A stretch of 64,000 nt of DNA from an uncultured Aquimonas sp. (GCF_937888285.1 NZ_CALART010000024.1:1-64000), one strand, 5' to 3'; shown: positions 35,138 to 48,926, counted from the stretch's first letter. Numbers and translations are program-made. The notes: generated by a model from the sequence alone, not told the origin.

Positions 35138-36195
35138 CCGCGGTGATGCAGGACAGCATCCCGGCGCAGCGCCCCGGCCTGGATCTGTTCGGCCGCTACC
35201 TGACGCTGTGGGTGGCGCTGTGCATCCTCGTCGGCATCGGGCTCGGCGAGCTGTTTCCCTCAGCCTTCGTGGCGCTGTCCGCCATGGAGGTCGAGCACGT
35301 CAACCTGCCGATGGCCCTGCTGATCTGGCTGATGATCATCCCCATGCTGATGAAGATCGACTTCGCGCGCATGCGCGAAGTCGGCCGGCAGGCGCGGGCG
35401 ATCGGGGTCACCTTGGCGGTGAACTGGCTGATCAAGCCATTCACCATGGCCGCACTGGGCGCGCTCTTCATCTACGGGCTGTTCGCTGACTGGCTGCCCA
35501 CCGATCAGCTCGACAGCTATGTGGCCGGGCTGATCCTGCTGGGCGCCGCCCCCTGCACCGCGATGGTGTTCGTGTGGTCGAACCTCGTCGACGGCGAGCC
35601 CAATTTCACCCTGAGCCAGGTCGCGCTGAACGACGCGGTGATGGTGTTCGCCTTCGCACCCATCGTCGCCCTGCTGCTGGGCGTGTCGGCGATCAGCGTG
35701 CCCTGGGCCACCCTGCTGCTGTCGGTCGGCCTGTACATCGTGGTGCCCCTGCTGATCGCACAGGCGCTGCGGACGTGGCTGCTTGCGCGCGGTGCCCAGA
35801 CCTTCGAGCGCGTGCAGGCGGGGCTCGGGCCAGTCTCCATGCTTGCCCTGCTGCTCACCCTGGTGCTGCTGTTCGGTTTCCAGGGCCGGCAGATTCTCGC
35901 CCAGCCGCTGATCATCCTGCTGCTGGCGGTGCCGATCGTCATCCAGGCCTATCTGATCGCGGCGATTGCGATGGGCCTGAACCGCTGGCTCAAGGTGCCC
36001 CACTGCGTCGCCGGACCCTCTGCCCTGATCGGCACCAGCAACTTCTTCGAGCTCGCGGTCGCAGTGGCGATCAGCCTGTTCGGGCTGGGTTCGGGGGCGG
36101 CGCTGGCGACGGTCGTCGGCGTGCTGGTCGAGGTGCCGGTGATGCTGTCGCTGGTGGCGTGGATCCGCCGGCGCGCGCCCGTGCAGGCGCTCTGA
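35134..36195 (+). CDS. acr3: Arsenite efflux permease Acr3
   Basis: Inner-membrane As(III) exporter of the Acr3 (BASS) family, 353 residues with about ten hydrophobic helices. The conserved cysteine lies in GAAPCTAMVFVWSNL, and NDAVMVFAFAP is a family signature. The GTG start overlaps arsC, so arsR-arsC-acr3 form a tightly coupled operon. The terminal stop is 27 bases upstream of the first NtrC-like site of glnA. Confidence 0.92.
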   Translation: MTAVMQDSIPAQRPGLDLFGRYLTLWVALCILVGIGLGELFPSAFVALSAMEVEHVNLPMALLIWLMIIPMLMKIDFARMREVGRQARAIGVTLAVNWLIKPFTMAALGALFIYGLFADWLPTDQLDSYVAGLILLGAAPCTAMVFVWSNLVDGEPNFTLSQVALNDAVMVFAFAPIVALLLGVSAISVPWATLLLSVGLYIVVPLLIAQALRTWLLARGAQTFERVQAGLGPVSMLALLLTLVLLFGFQGRQILAQPLIILLLAVPIVIQAYLIAAIAMGLNRWLKVPHCVAGPSALIGTSNFFELAVAVAISLFGLGSGAALATVVGVLVEVPVMLSLVAWIRRRAPVQAL

Positions 36196-36222
36196 CGCCC
36201 GTTTGCCCGTTTCGCAGCAGGC

Positions 36223-36239
36223 TGCGCCAAAAGGGTGCA
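36223..36239. promoter_or_regulatory. Putative NtrC enhancer site 1 upstream of glnA
   Basis: TGCGCCAAAAGGGTGCA: GCGC-N7-GTGC, close to the NtrC consensus GCAC-N7-GTGC. One half-site position differs. It sits 31 bases upstream of the second site, about three helical turns. Confidence 0.65.
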
Positions 36240-36253
36240 ATTGCCTGTCGGTC

Positions 36254-36270
36254 CGCACGTGTATGGTGCG
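36254..36270. promoter_or_regulatory. Putative NtrC enhancer site 2 upstream of glnA
   Basis: CGCACGTGTATGGTGCG: perfect GCAC-N7-GTGC half-site spacing. It lies about 78 bases upstream of the sigma-54 promoter, the usual distance for an NtrC enhancer. Confidence 0.75.
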
Positions 36271-36331
36271 ATGGGCCTTCTGATCTTCCGGAATAATCAT
36301 ATAAAACAAAGACATGGCAAACCGTCGCCGC

Positions 36332-36347
36332 TGGCATGATGATTGCT
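36332..36347 (+). promoter_or_regulatory. Sigma-54 promoter of glnA
   Basis: TGGCATGATGATTGCT carries GG and GC at the -24/-12 positions with exactly 10 bases between. It lies 37 bases before the glnA start. A TATAAA at 36300-36305 might serve a second, sigma-70 start, but lacks a good -35. Confidence 0.8.
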
Positions 36348-36384
36348 GCAACTGCAGCAGTCCCCACCACCCGCGGAGCGTTTC

Positions 36385-37794
36385 ATGTCGTTCGAACAGG
36401 TTCAGAAGCTGGCCCAGGACAATGAGATCGAGTGGATCGATCTGCGATTCACCGACGTCCGCGGCGTACAGCACCACGTCACCTTCCCGGCCCGCGTGCT
36501 CGAGCCCGGCCTGTTCGAGGACGGCAAGATGTTCGACGGCAGCTCGATCCCGGGCTGGCGCGGCATCAACGAGTCCGACATGGTGCTGCTGCCGGATCCG
36601 AGCACGGCCTTCATCGATCCGTTCACCGCTGATCCGACCCTGGTCCTGATCTGCGACATCCTCGACCCCAAGACCATGCAGGGCTACACCCGCGACCCGC
36701 GCGGCGTGGCCAAGCGGGCCGAGGCCTACCTGAAGTCGACCGGCATCGCCGACACCGCCTTCTTCGGCCCCGAGCCCGAGTTCTTCATCTTCGACTCCGT
36801 TCGCTACAAGAACGAGATGAGCGGCGCGTCCTTCGAGGTCGACTCCGAGGAAGCGCCGTGGAACACCAACCGCAAGTACGACGGCGGCAACAGCGGCCAC
36901 CGTCCGACCGTCAAGGGCGGCTACTTCCCGGTGGCGCCGGTCGACTCGCTGCACGACATCCGCGGCGAGATGTGCCGCCTGCTGGAGCAGGTCGGCATTG
37001 AGGTCGAAGTGCACCACCATGAAGTCGCCGGCCCCGGCCAGTGCGAGATCGGCGCGAAGTTCAACACCCTGGTGAAGAAGGCCGACGAGCTGACGATGCT
37101 GAAGTACATCGTCAAGAACGTCGCCCATCGCAACGGCAAGACCGCCACCTTCATGCCCAAGCCGATCGTCGGCGACAACGGCAGCGGCATGCACGTCCAC
37201 CAGTCGCTGGCCAAGGGTGGCAGCAACCTGTTCAGCGGCGAGGGCTATGCCGGCTTGTCGCAGCTGGCGCTGTGGTACATCGGCGGCGTGTTCAAGCACG
37301 CGCGCGCCATCAACGCCTTCTCGAACTCCACCACCAACAGCTACAAGCGCCTGGTGCCCGGCTTCGAAGCGCCGGTGATGCTGGCCTACTCCGCCAGCAA
37401 CCGTTCGGCCAGCTGCCGCATCCCCTTCGTCAGCAACCCGAAGGCGCGCCGCATCGAGATGCGCTTCCCCGATCCGATGAACTCGGGCTACCTGACCTTC
37501 ACCGCGCTGATGATGGCCGGCATCGACGGCATCCTGAACAAGATCGACCCGGGCGCGCCCAGCGACAAGGACCTCTACGACCTGCCGCCTGAAGAAGAGA
37601 AGAACTTCCCGACCGTCTGCCACAGCCTCGACCAGGCGCTCGACGCCCTCGACAAGGATCGCGAGTTCCTGAAGGCCGGCGGCGTGATGAGCGACGACTT
37701 CATCGACGGCTACATCGCGCTGAAGATGCAGGAGGTCACCAAGTTCCGCGCCGCCACGCACCCGCTGGAGTACCAGCTGTACTACAGCCTGTAA
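36385..37794 (+). CDS. glnA: Glutamine synthetase, type I
   Basis: Makes glutamine from glutamate, ammonia and ATP as a dodecamer in the cytoplasm. The 469-residue protein has WIDLRFTDVRG near the N-terminus, DGSSIPGW, the ATP-site GGYFPVAP, and FMPKPIVGDNGSGMH. Tyr398 (DLYDLPPEE) matches the adenylylated Tyr397 of the E. coli enzyme, so GSI-beta regulation by GlnE is likely. Control by NtrC and sigma-54 is visible upstream. Works with gltBD, 2 kb away, in the GS-GOGAT cycle. Confidence 0.97.
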   Translation: MSFEQVQKLAQDNEIEWIDLRFTDVRGVQHHVTFPARVLEPGLFEDGKMFDGSSIPGWRGINESDMVLLPDPSTAFIDPFTADPTLVLICDILDPKTMQGYTRDPRGVAKRAEAYLKSTGIADTAFFGPEPEFFIFDSVRYKNEMSGASFEVDSEEAPWNTNRKYDGGNSGHRPTVKGGYFPVAPVDSLHDIRGEMCRLLEQVGIEVEVHHHEVAGPGQCEIGAKFNTLVKKADELTMLKYIVKNVAHRNGKTATFMPKPIVGDNGSGMHVHQSLAKGGSNLFSGEGYAGLSQLALWYIGGVFKHARAINAFSNSTTNSYKRLVPGFEAPVMLAYSASNRSASCRIPFVSNPKARRIEMRFPDPMNSGYLTFTALMMAGIDGILNKIDPGAPSDKDLYDLPPEEEKNFPTVCHSLDQALDALDKDREFLKAGGVMSDDFIDGYIALKMQEVTKFRAATHPLEYQLYYSL

Positions 37795-37834
37795 GCCGCA
37801 CCAGTGGATGCCTGCCTCTCCCCAGGGGCACACA

Positions 37835-37860
37835 GCGGGGCCTGCGCGAGCAGGCCCCGC
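37835..37860 (+). terminator. Terminator of glnA
   Basis: An 11-base perfect stem (37835-37845 with 37850-37860), loop GCGA, followed by CTGTTT. It begins 40 bases after the glnA stop. Confidence 0.7.
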
Positions 37861-37946
37861 CTGTTTCGCAGTCGGGTGTGAGCGCGGTAGATGTGCTGTA
37901 GCCGCGCGAGGCATCCGGCCAGCGCGTCACGCGAGGGGTTTCGAAG

Positions 37947-38879
37947 TCAGTGCCCTGCCCGGAGGTGGCTGCACTCGGTCCAGCCCGCCTGCACACCGAA
38001 CACTCCTGTCGTGGTCGGAGATCGCGCGGCACGCGGCAGGCTCAAGAAGCACCAATCCTCATCGCTGCCGGGTGCACGCAGCCGTGCGGTAGCCCAGCCG
38101 CTCACACCGCTCTCGAAGCGATCCAGCTGATTGCCGAACACGGGCGCCTCGGCCCAGAGCGTCAGGACCTCGTTGGGAGTGTCGTCGCGCACCGGTGAAC
38201 TTCGCAGCAGGCCTTCGCTACGGGTGGTCACCGGCTCGGGCGCGGCGCCTGAAGCCGGCGCCTGCGTCTGGGCGTCGACCCCCACCTGCGCCAGGGGCTC
38301 GGGATCTGACAATGCCTGGATCCTGTAGACATCCACGCGGTCGGCACAGCAGGCAGCAAGCCTCAACAGGAATGCGCCGGCGGGATCATGCTCAAGCTGG
38401 ACATACAGCGCATCTCCGAAGGCCCAGGAGGCGACATGCCAAGCATCAGGTTCGCGCGTCCAGAGCACGCTGACGGAAGCCTCGGAACAGTGGGAGGTTC
38501 CGGTGTAGAGGATTCGATGCTTGGCTTCCGTGGAGTTTCCCAGCCAGCGGAAACTGCCGCGAACATCCCCATCGCTCCCCAGCGCTCGCGCCACGAAGCT
38601 GCAGCTGTGCTCCGATCCCACGTCGTTCTCCTGCAGGGCGTGGCGTACAGCGCTCGCCATGTACGCGACACGCAGGTCAGCCGAAAGCGCGCGGAGTTCC
38701 GCGTCGGTCACCGCGGGGAACTCCGCTACCGGCGTCCACTGCAGCTCTGGTGCAAACAGCCGGCGCGGATCGAGTTCCGGCTTGGAGGGAGGGTGCTGCG
38801 CGCAGCCCAGGCCGGAACAGGCAAGGAAGCTCAGCGCCGACCACAGACACGCCCGAAACGAGCGGGCAAGTGCGCTCAT
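37947..38879 (-). CDS. Secreted hypothetical protein, candidate immunity partner
   Basis: 310 residues, with an N-terminal signal (hydrophobic SALSFLACSGLGCAQ). Cysteines at 21 and 26 near the end of that stretch make a lipoprotein plausible. Several further cysteines suggest disulfides. The ATG at 38879 overlaps the stop of the NlpC/P60-like gene (ATGA), so it is made with it. A periplasmic or outer-membrane protein coupled to an unsignalled peptidoglycan hydrolase is the classic arrangement of a toxin with its immunity protein (inference). I do not recognise its family. Confidence 0.6.
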   Translation of the reverse strand: MSALARSFRACLWSALSFLACSGLGCAQHPPSKPELDPRRLFAPELQWTPVAEFPAVTDAELRALSADLRVAYMASAVRHALQENDVGSEHSCSFVARALGSDGDVRGSFRWLGNSTEAKHRILYTGTSHCSEASVSVLWTREPDAWHVASWAFGDALYVQLEHDPAGAFLLRLAACCADRVDVYRIQALSDPEPLAQVGVDAQTQAPASGAAPEPVTTRSEGLLRSSPVRDDTPNEVLTLWAEAPVFGNQLDRFESGVSGWATARLRAPGSDEDWCFLSLPRAARSPTTTGVFGVQAGWTECSHLRAGH

Positions 38880-39547
38880 GCAAGCCCCGTTGTTGTGGTC
38901 GCGGCCGTGCTCACGCGATAGCGATAGCGCGCGATGACCGGGTTGCCCCAGTACTGGATCGCCATCAAGGTGAAGGGGCGGTTGAAGTACTCGCCGGTGG
39001 CCGAATAGCCCGAGCGTCGGGCGGTCCACATCTGGCCGGGGCTGGCGAGAATGGCGAGATGCCCATTGAACTGCAGCACGTCGCCTGCTTGCCCAGCCTC
39101 GCCTTCACTCAGGCGCCGGAACGGGATGTGACCGCTGTTGACGGCTTGGGACCACTGCCCCGAGGCGCGATAGGTATAGGGGAAGCCGGCAGCGCCGTAA
39201 ACCTTCCAGGTGCTGCCGGAGCAGTCGCCGCCCACCCCGCGCTCGGCGCCGGCGCCGTTGTACTGCCGGTACGGCCCGGGTGGCTGCAGATGCGGCTGAT
39301 CCGCATAGGGCGTGTCCTTCCAAAGAGCGGCCTCGGCGACGATGCGCTCGCCTTCGGCTGCAGTAACATCGCGGGCTTGCGAAGCGGTGGCCGGCGCCGT
39401 GCTCGCAAGCAGCACGTCCGACGAAGGCACGCCGCCGTGGGCAACCCCGGGCGGCTGAGCTGGGCGCCACGGTGTGGGCGTACCAGTGTCGAACCGGTGC
39501 GCCACCGGATACAGACCCAGCGGGCCGGGAATTCGATAGCGGGACAT
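38876..39547 (-). CDS. NlpC/P60-like cysteine hydrolase, candidate toxin
   Basis: 223 residues without a signal peptide. After a Pro/Gly-rich opening (RIPGPLGLY) comes a papain-like core: catalytic Cys109 in GGDCSGSTW, His163 in FNGHLAILA, and a following polar strand ending in EYFNRPF. This matches the layout of NlpC/P60 and CHAP peptidoglycan endopeptidases. N-termini with a PGPxG motif occur on effectors in other Gram-negatives (from memory). Lack of an export signal, small size and the overlapped secreted partner suggest an effector delivered by a secretion system. No secretion genes lie in the window, so this remains inference. Confidence 0.65.
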   Translation of the reverse strand: MSRYRIPGPLGLYPVAHRFDTGTPTPWRPAQPPGVAHGGVPSSDVLLASTAPATASQARDVTAAEGERIVAEAALWKDTPYADQPHLQPPGPYRQYNGAGAERGVGGDCSGSTWKVYGAAGFPYTYRASGQWSQAVNSGHIPFRRLSEGEAGQAGDVLQFNGHLAILASPGQMWTARRSGYSATGEYFNRPFTLMAIQYWGNPVIARYRYRVSTAATTTTGLA

Positions 39548-39835
39548 GGGCGTTGTCGCTCAGGCTGTCATGTGGGGCGACAGTATAGGCAAGCGCGAAC
39601 CGGGCGCGCCGGTGCTGCCTTCCCGAGAGATGTTGTCAGACCCCCTCGGGCCTGTCGGAGCCCGTAGGCGCGTCCGCTGCGCCAGCCCATCGAATTCGGC
39701 TCCGGCGTGCGAATCGGGAGTGCGGTCGGAACGCGGAGGGCTGCCCGGAGCCCACAGGGTAGGCCCTGGCCCACCATGGCCTCCAAAACGCCCCACGCCC
39801 CACGCCACGAACAAGTGCCGGCGCGCGTCCTACGC
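39548..39835. other. Gap with palindrome copy between toxin-like pair and gltD
   Basis: About 290 bases with no credible gene. It contains a variant of the dispersed palindrome (GTAGGCCCTGGCCCACC, 39759-39775) and the upstream region of the hydrolase operon. Confidence 0.5.
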
Positions 39836-41259
39836 TCAGGCACTCGCCAACGCCGCCACCCCCAGGCTGCGCGCGATCGACTTCGCCGCCTCGCGGCCTT
39901 CGTACACCGCCGTAACGACCAGGTCCGCGCCGCGCACCATGTCGCCGCCGGCGAAGATCTTGGCATTCGCGGTCTGGAAGGGCAGGGCGCCGGCCTCGGC
40001 CACGCGCACGCGCCCGTTGTTCTGCAGCGTAACGCCGTGCTTGCCCAGCCACTCCGGCGGGCTGGGCGTGAAGCCGAAGGCCACCATCACCTGGTCGGCG
40101 GCGATCTCGCGCTCGCTGCCGGGGATCTCCTCGAACTGGCGGCGGCCCTTGGCATCGGGCGGGCCCAGCCGGGTCTCGACCACCTGCACCGCGCGCACTC
40201 GATTCTCGTCATCGCCAAGAATCGCCTTGGGCTGCAGGCGGAACAGGAAGTTGACGCCTTCTTCCTTGGCCTTGACGACCTCGCGGCGGCTGCCGGGCAT
40301 GTCGTCCTCGTCGCGGCGGTAGACGCAGGACACCGAGGCTGCGCCCTGGCGGATCGCGGTGCGGTTGCAGTCCATGGCGGTATCGCCGCCGCCCAGCACG
40401 ATCACGTGCTTGCCCCACAGGCGCGGCGGCTCGGGGTCGATGCCCAGCGCATGGCGGCCGTTGCTGATCAGGTAGGGAAGGGCGGGCACCACGCCGTCGA
40501 GGTCCAGACCCGGCAGGCCACCGTCGACCGCTGTGTAGGTGCCAAGGCCCAAGAAGACCGCGTCGAACTCATCCACCAGCTGATCGAAGCTGACATCGCG
40601 GCCGACGTCCACGCCCAGGCGGAACTCGATGCCCATGCCCTCCAGCACCTGTCGGCGCGTGCGCACGACCTCCTTGTCCAGCTTGAAAGGCGGAATGCCG
40701 AAGCTCAGCAGGCCGCCGATCTCCGGGTGCCGATCGAACACAACGGCAGAGATGCCCTGCCGCGCCAGCACGTCGGCGCAGGCGAGGCCCGCAGGCCCCG
40801 CGCCGATCACGGCGACGCGCTTGCCGGAAGGGACCACGCCGGAGAGATCCGGCCGCCAGCCCTGCGCGAGAGCGGTGTCGGTGATGTACTTCTCGATGCT
40901 GCCGATGGTGACCGCGCCGAAGTCCTCATTGAGCGTGCAGGCGCCTTCGCACAAACGGTCCTGCGGGCAGACGCGGCCGCAGATCTCGGGCAGCGGATTG
41001 GTCGAATGCGAGAGCTCGGCGGCCTCGAACAGGCGACCTTCGCGGATCAGCTCCAGCCAGTTCGGAATGTAGTTGTGGACCGGACACTTCCACTCGCAAT
41101 AGGGGTTGCCGCAGTCCAGGCAGCGCGCCGCCTGGTCGGCGGCGTCGGCGGCTTCGTACTGGCCGTAGATCTCGCGGCCGTCGAGGATGCGCAGCTTGAC
41201 CGGCACCTCGGCCGGCATGCGGCGGCCGGAGCTCAGGAAATGCATGGGATCGCGCTTCA

Positions 41260-41260
<1 letters not shown>
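39836..41260 (-). CDS. gltD: Glutamate synthase small subunit
   Basis: NADPH-oxidising subunit that passes electrons through flavin and Fe-S clusters to GltB. The 474 residues open with Cys47-x2-Cys50-x4-Cys55-x3-Cys59 (CLDCGNPYCEWKC), one of the cluster-binding sets; VIGAGPAGLACADVLARQG is the FAD-binding glycine motif and VLGGGDTAMDC the NADPH site. The ATG overlaps the gltB stop by one base (TGATG). Member of the GS-GOGAT cycle with glnA. Confidence 0.96.
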
Positions 41261-45726
<4,466 letters not shown>

Positions 45727-45900
45727 ACGCTTGCTGCCCCCGGGGGATGGTGCTGGCGCGGTCCACGGCGCCCACCGTGGGCGGCCGGACCCCCACACAA
45801 TCACACCCTTGTGCGACGCGTCAAACTACCAAGGGGCATATTCCGGGCGGCCATGTGCGGGCGTTTCCGCACGACGGCAGCTGCGGTGCGTGGAGCCGCC

Positions 45901-46497
45901 TCAGTCGCGGTGCTGCAGGGCCTTCAGCAACTCCGCCACGGCCCTGCCGCGGTGGCTGATGCGGTGCTTCTGCGCGGGCTCCAGTTCGGCCGCCGAAAGG
46001 CCGGAGTCCGGGTCGAGGAAGACCGGGTCATAGCCGAAGCCGCCGCTGCCGCGCGGGGCGTGCAGGATACGGCCCTGCCAGCGGCCCTGTGCGATCAGCG
46101 GGGCGGGGTCGAGCGGGTGGCGGATGAGTGCGATCACGCTGATGAAGAAGGCGCCGCGTTCGCTGTCGTCGCGGCTGGCGAGTTCGCCCAGCAGTTTCCT
46201 GATGTTGGCCGCATGGTCGCCATGCGCGCCGGCGTAGCGCGCCGAATACAGCCCAGGCGCGCTGCCGAGTGCATCGACGCAGAGGCCCGAGTCGTCGGCC
46301 AGCGCCGGCAGGCCGGAAGCTTCGCTCGCATGTCGCGCCTTCAGCAGGGCGTTCTCGACGAAGCTGAGTCCGGTCTCGTCAGGGTCGGGGATGCCAAGCT
46401 CGCCCTGGGCGATCAGCTCGAAGCCGTGCGGTGCGAGAATCTCGCGGAACTCGCGCAGCTTGCCGGCGTTGCCGCTGGCCAGGACGAGCTTCTGCAT
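45901..46497 (-). CDS. rdgB: XTP/dITP diphosphatase RdgB
   Basis: House-cleaning nucleotidase that hydrolyses deaminated purine triphosphates (ITP, XTP) and keeps them out of DNA. The 198 residues carry the substrate motif SGNAGKLREF (8-17), ETG-x-SFVENALLKAR, DDSGLCVDAL and SGGFGYDPVF, all hallmark sequences of Ham1/RdgB. It is the second gene after rph, 4 bases away, a common proteobacterial arrangement. Confidence 0.95.
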   Translation of the reverse strand: MQKLVLASGNAGKLREFREILAPHGFELIAQGELGIPDPDETGLSFVENALLKARHASEASGLPALADDSGLCVDALGSAPGLYSARYAGAHGDHAANIRKLLGELASRDDSERGAFFISVIALIRHPLDPAPLIAQGRWQGRILHAPRGSGGFGYDPVFLDPDSGLSAAELEPAQKHRISHRGRAVAELLKALQHRD

Positions 46498-46501
46498 GGC
46501 C

Positions 46502-47233
46502 TCAGGCCGCGTCGAGTGCGGCGCGCTGGAAGCCGATCAGGCCCTGCACGCCGGAGGCGGCGAGATCGAGCAGGCCGTCGAGTTCCGAGCGACGGAAGGC
46601 GTGGCCCTCGGCCGTGCCCTGGACCTCGATGAAGCCGCCGCCGTCGTTCATCACCACGTTCATGTCGGTGTCGCAGTCGCTGTCCTCGGCGTAGTCGAGA
46701 TCCAGCACCGGCGCGCCGCGATAGACGCCCACCGAGACCGCGGCGATGGCGCCGTGGATCGGGCTGCGCGTGATGTCGCCGCGCTTCTCCAGCTTCCGGC
46801 AGGCCAGCGCCAGGGCCACGTAGGCCCCGGTGATCGCGGCGCAGCGGGTGCCGCCGTCAGCCTGCAGCACGTCGCAGTCCAGCGTGATGGTGCGTTCGCC
46901 CAGTGCCGCGCGATCGACGCAGGCGCGCAGGCTGCGGCCGATCAGGCGCTGGATCTCATGGGTGCGCCCGCCGATCCGCCCGGCGCTGGCCTCGCGCTGG
47001 GTGCGCTCCTTGGTGGCGCGCGGCAGCATCGAGTACTCGGCGGTGACCCAGCCCTCGCCTTTGCCGCGCAGGAAGCCCGGCACGCGGTTCTCGACCGTGG
47101 CGTTGCAGAGCACGCGGGTGTCGCCGACGCTGATCAGCACCGAGCCCTCGGCGTGCCGGGTGAAGCCGGTTTCGATGCGGATCTCGCGGAGGGCGTCGAA
47201 ACGGCGGCCGGAGGGCCGGACAACATCAGTCAT
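46502..47233 (-). CDS. rph: Ribonuclease PH
   Basis: Phosphate-dependent 3' exoribonuclease that trims tRNA precursors. At 243 residues it has the N-terminal RPSGRR and the phosphate-binding GGTRCAAITG region, plus RIGGRTHEIQRLIGRSLR in the core. It is full length. It starts divergently from yicC across 136 bases and is followed by rdgB. Confidence 0.96.
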   Translation of the reverse strand: MTDVVRPSGRRFDALREIRIETGFTRHAEGSVLISVGDTRVLCNATVENRVPGFLRGKGEGWVTAEYSMLPRATKERTQREASAGRIGGRTHEIQRLIGRSLRACVDRAALGERTITLDCDVLQADGGTRCAAITGAYVALALACRKLEKRGDITRSPIHGAIAAVSVGVYRGAPVLDLDYAEDSDCDTDMNVVMNDGGGFIEVQGTAEGHAFRRSELDGLLDLAASGVQGLIGFQRAALDAA

Positions 47234-47369
47234 GGGGGCTGCTTCTTAACGGCGGCCGCGCAGTTTACCATCGCCCTCCCCGCGCCCCGGCTGCCGCCGT
47301 GGCCTCGATCCCGCTGCGAGCCGCGCGCGCCACCGGCGCATCGCCTGTTCCAATCCCGAGAGTTGCCGC

Positions 47370-48251
47370 ATGAGCGCACGCACCGCCGCATCGATCCGCA
47401 GCATGACGGCCTACGCCTCGGGCGAGCGCGCCACCGCGTTCGGCACGCTGGCCTGCGAGGTCCGCGCGGTCAATCACCGTTTCCTGGAGCCCGGTTTCCG
47501 CCTCTCCGAAGAGCTGCGCGGGCTGGAGCCGGCGCTGCGCGAGAAGCTGGCCCAGCGCATCGCCCGCGGCAAGGTCGATGTCGGCTTCCGCCTGCGCGCA
47601 GCCGCCAGCAGCGAGGGTCTCAAGCTCAATCCGCAGGTGCTGGACCAGCTGAGCGCACTGGCGCTGGAGATGTCGGGCCGCTTTCCCGGCTTCAAGGTCG
47701 AGTTCACCGAGCTGCTGCGCCAGCCCGGCCTGATCGAGCAGGCCGAAGTGGATGCCGAGGGCTTGCAGGCCGAATGCCTGGCGCTGATGGATGCGGTGCT
47801 CGATGACTTCGTCGCCGCCCGCGAGCGCGAGGGCGCAGCACTCGCCGCCGCCATGCGCGAGCGCCTCGACGGCATCGAGCGCATCGTCGCCGAGGTCAAG
47901 ATGGCGCTGCCCGAAATTCGCACCGCGCTCCGCGCGCGTCTGGACGCGCGCATCGCCGACCTGAAGCAGCCGCTGGATCCGGGCCGGCTGGAGCAGGAGC
48001 TGGTGCTGCAGCTGCAGAAGATTGATGTCGACGAGGAACTCGACCGGCTGGGCGCGCACATCGCCGAGATGCGCCGCACGCTGGCCAGCCGCGAGGCGGT
48101 GGGGCGCCGGCTCGACTTCCTGCTGCAGGAGTTCAACCGCGAGGCCAATACGCTGGGCTCGAAGTCGATCGACGCGCGCTCCAGCGCGGCTTCGGTCGAG
48201 CTGAAGGTGCTGATCGAACAGTTGCGCGAACAGGTGCAGAACATCGAATGA
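47370..48251 (+). CDS. yicC: YicC family endoribonuclease
   Basis: Homologue of E. coli YicC, a stress-associated RNase linked to sRNA turnover. The 293-residue protein has the conserved N-terminus SMTAYASGE followed by EVRAVNHRFLE and the C-terminal region with DVDEELDRLGAHI, LDFLLQEFNREANTLGSK and a KVLIEQLREQVQNIE end. The gmk ATG overlaps its stop. It heads the gmk-rpoZ-spoT-ridA-recG run. Confidence 0.93.
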   Translation: MSARTAASIRSMTAYASGERATAFGTLACEVRAVNHRFLEPGFRLSEELRGLEPALREKLAQRIARGKVDVGFRLRAAASSEGLKLNPQVLDQLSALALEMSGRFPGFKVEFTELLRQPGLIEQAEVDAEGLQAECLALMDAVLDDFVAAREREGAALAAAMRERLDGIERIVAEVKMALPEIRTALRARLDARIADLKQPLDPGRLEQELVLQLQKIDVDEELDRLGAHIAEMRRTLASREAVGRRLDFLLQEFNREANTLGSKSIDARSSAASVELKVLIEQLREQVQNIE

Positions 48252-48859
48252 GCGGCTCGCTCTACATCGTCGCGGCGCCGTCGGGCGCCGGCAAGTCCAG
48301 CCTGGTCAACGCCCTGCTCGCACGCGAGCCGGATATCCAGCTGTCGATCTCCTACACCTCGCGTGGCCCGCGCCCCGGCGAGACCGAAGGCGCGCACTAC
48401 CACTTCGTCAGTCGCGAGGCTTTCGAAGGCATGGTCGCGCGCGGCGAGTTCTTCGAGCACGCGGTCGTGCACGGCGACTTGAAGGGCACCGCCCGCCACA
48501 CCGTCGAGGAGCCGCTGAAGCAGGGCCGCGACGTGCTGCTGGAGATCGATTACCAGGGCGCGCGCCAGGTGCGCGCCCTGGTGCCCGACTGCGTCAGCGT
48601 GTTCATCCTGCCGCCCTCGCGCGAGGAACTCGAACGCCGCCTGCGCGGCCGCGCCCAGGACAGCGAGGAGACGATTCTCAAGCGGCTGGAGAACTCGCGC
48701 GAGGAGATCGCCCACCTCGACGACTTCGACTACCTGATCGTCAACGACAGCTTCGAGCGTGCGCTGGAAGACCTCTGCGCCATCGTCCGATCCCACCGCC
48801 TGCGCCGCACCGAGCAGGCGCGCCGGCAGGCAGGCTTGATCCGGGCGCTGCTGGCCTGA
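48248..48859 (+). CDS. gmk: Guanylate kinase
   Basis: Phosphorylates GMP to GDP with ATP. Walker A APSGAGKSS (residues 9-17), the GMP-binding region with SYTSRGPRPGETEGAHYHF, and the lid with RLRGRAQDSEE are all visible in 203 residues. The start overlaps yicC by four bases (ATGA). Near rpoZ and spoT it provides GDP/GTP for the (p)ppGpp pathway. Confidence 0.96.
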   Translation: MSGSLYIVAAPSGAGKSSLVNALLAREPDIQLSISYTSRGPRPGETEGAHYHFVSREAFEGMVARGEFFEHAVVHGDLKGTARHTVEEPLKQGRDVLLEIDYQGARQVRALVPDCVSVFILPPSREELERRLRGRAQDSEETILKRLENSREEIAHLDDFDYLIVNDSFERALEDLCAIVRSHRLRRTEQARRQAGLIRALLA

Positions 48860-48926
48860 ACTTGCCTGCTGGCGTCCAGCGGGGCTATCCTTCCGCTCTT
48901 GTTTGAATTCCCGGAGCCGGTCCGCC

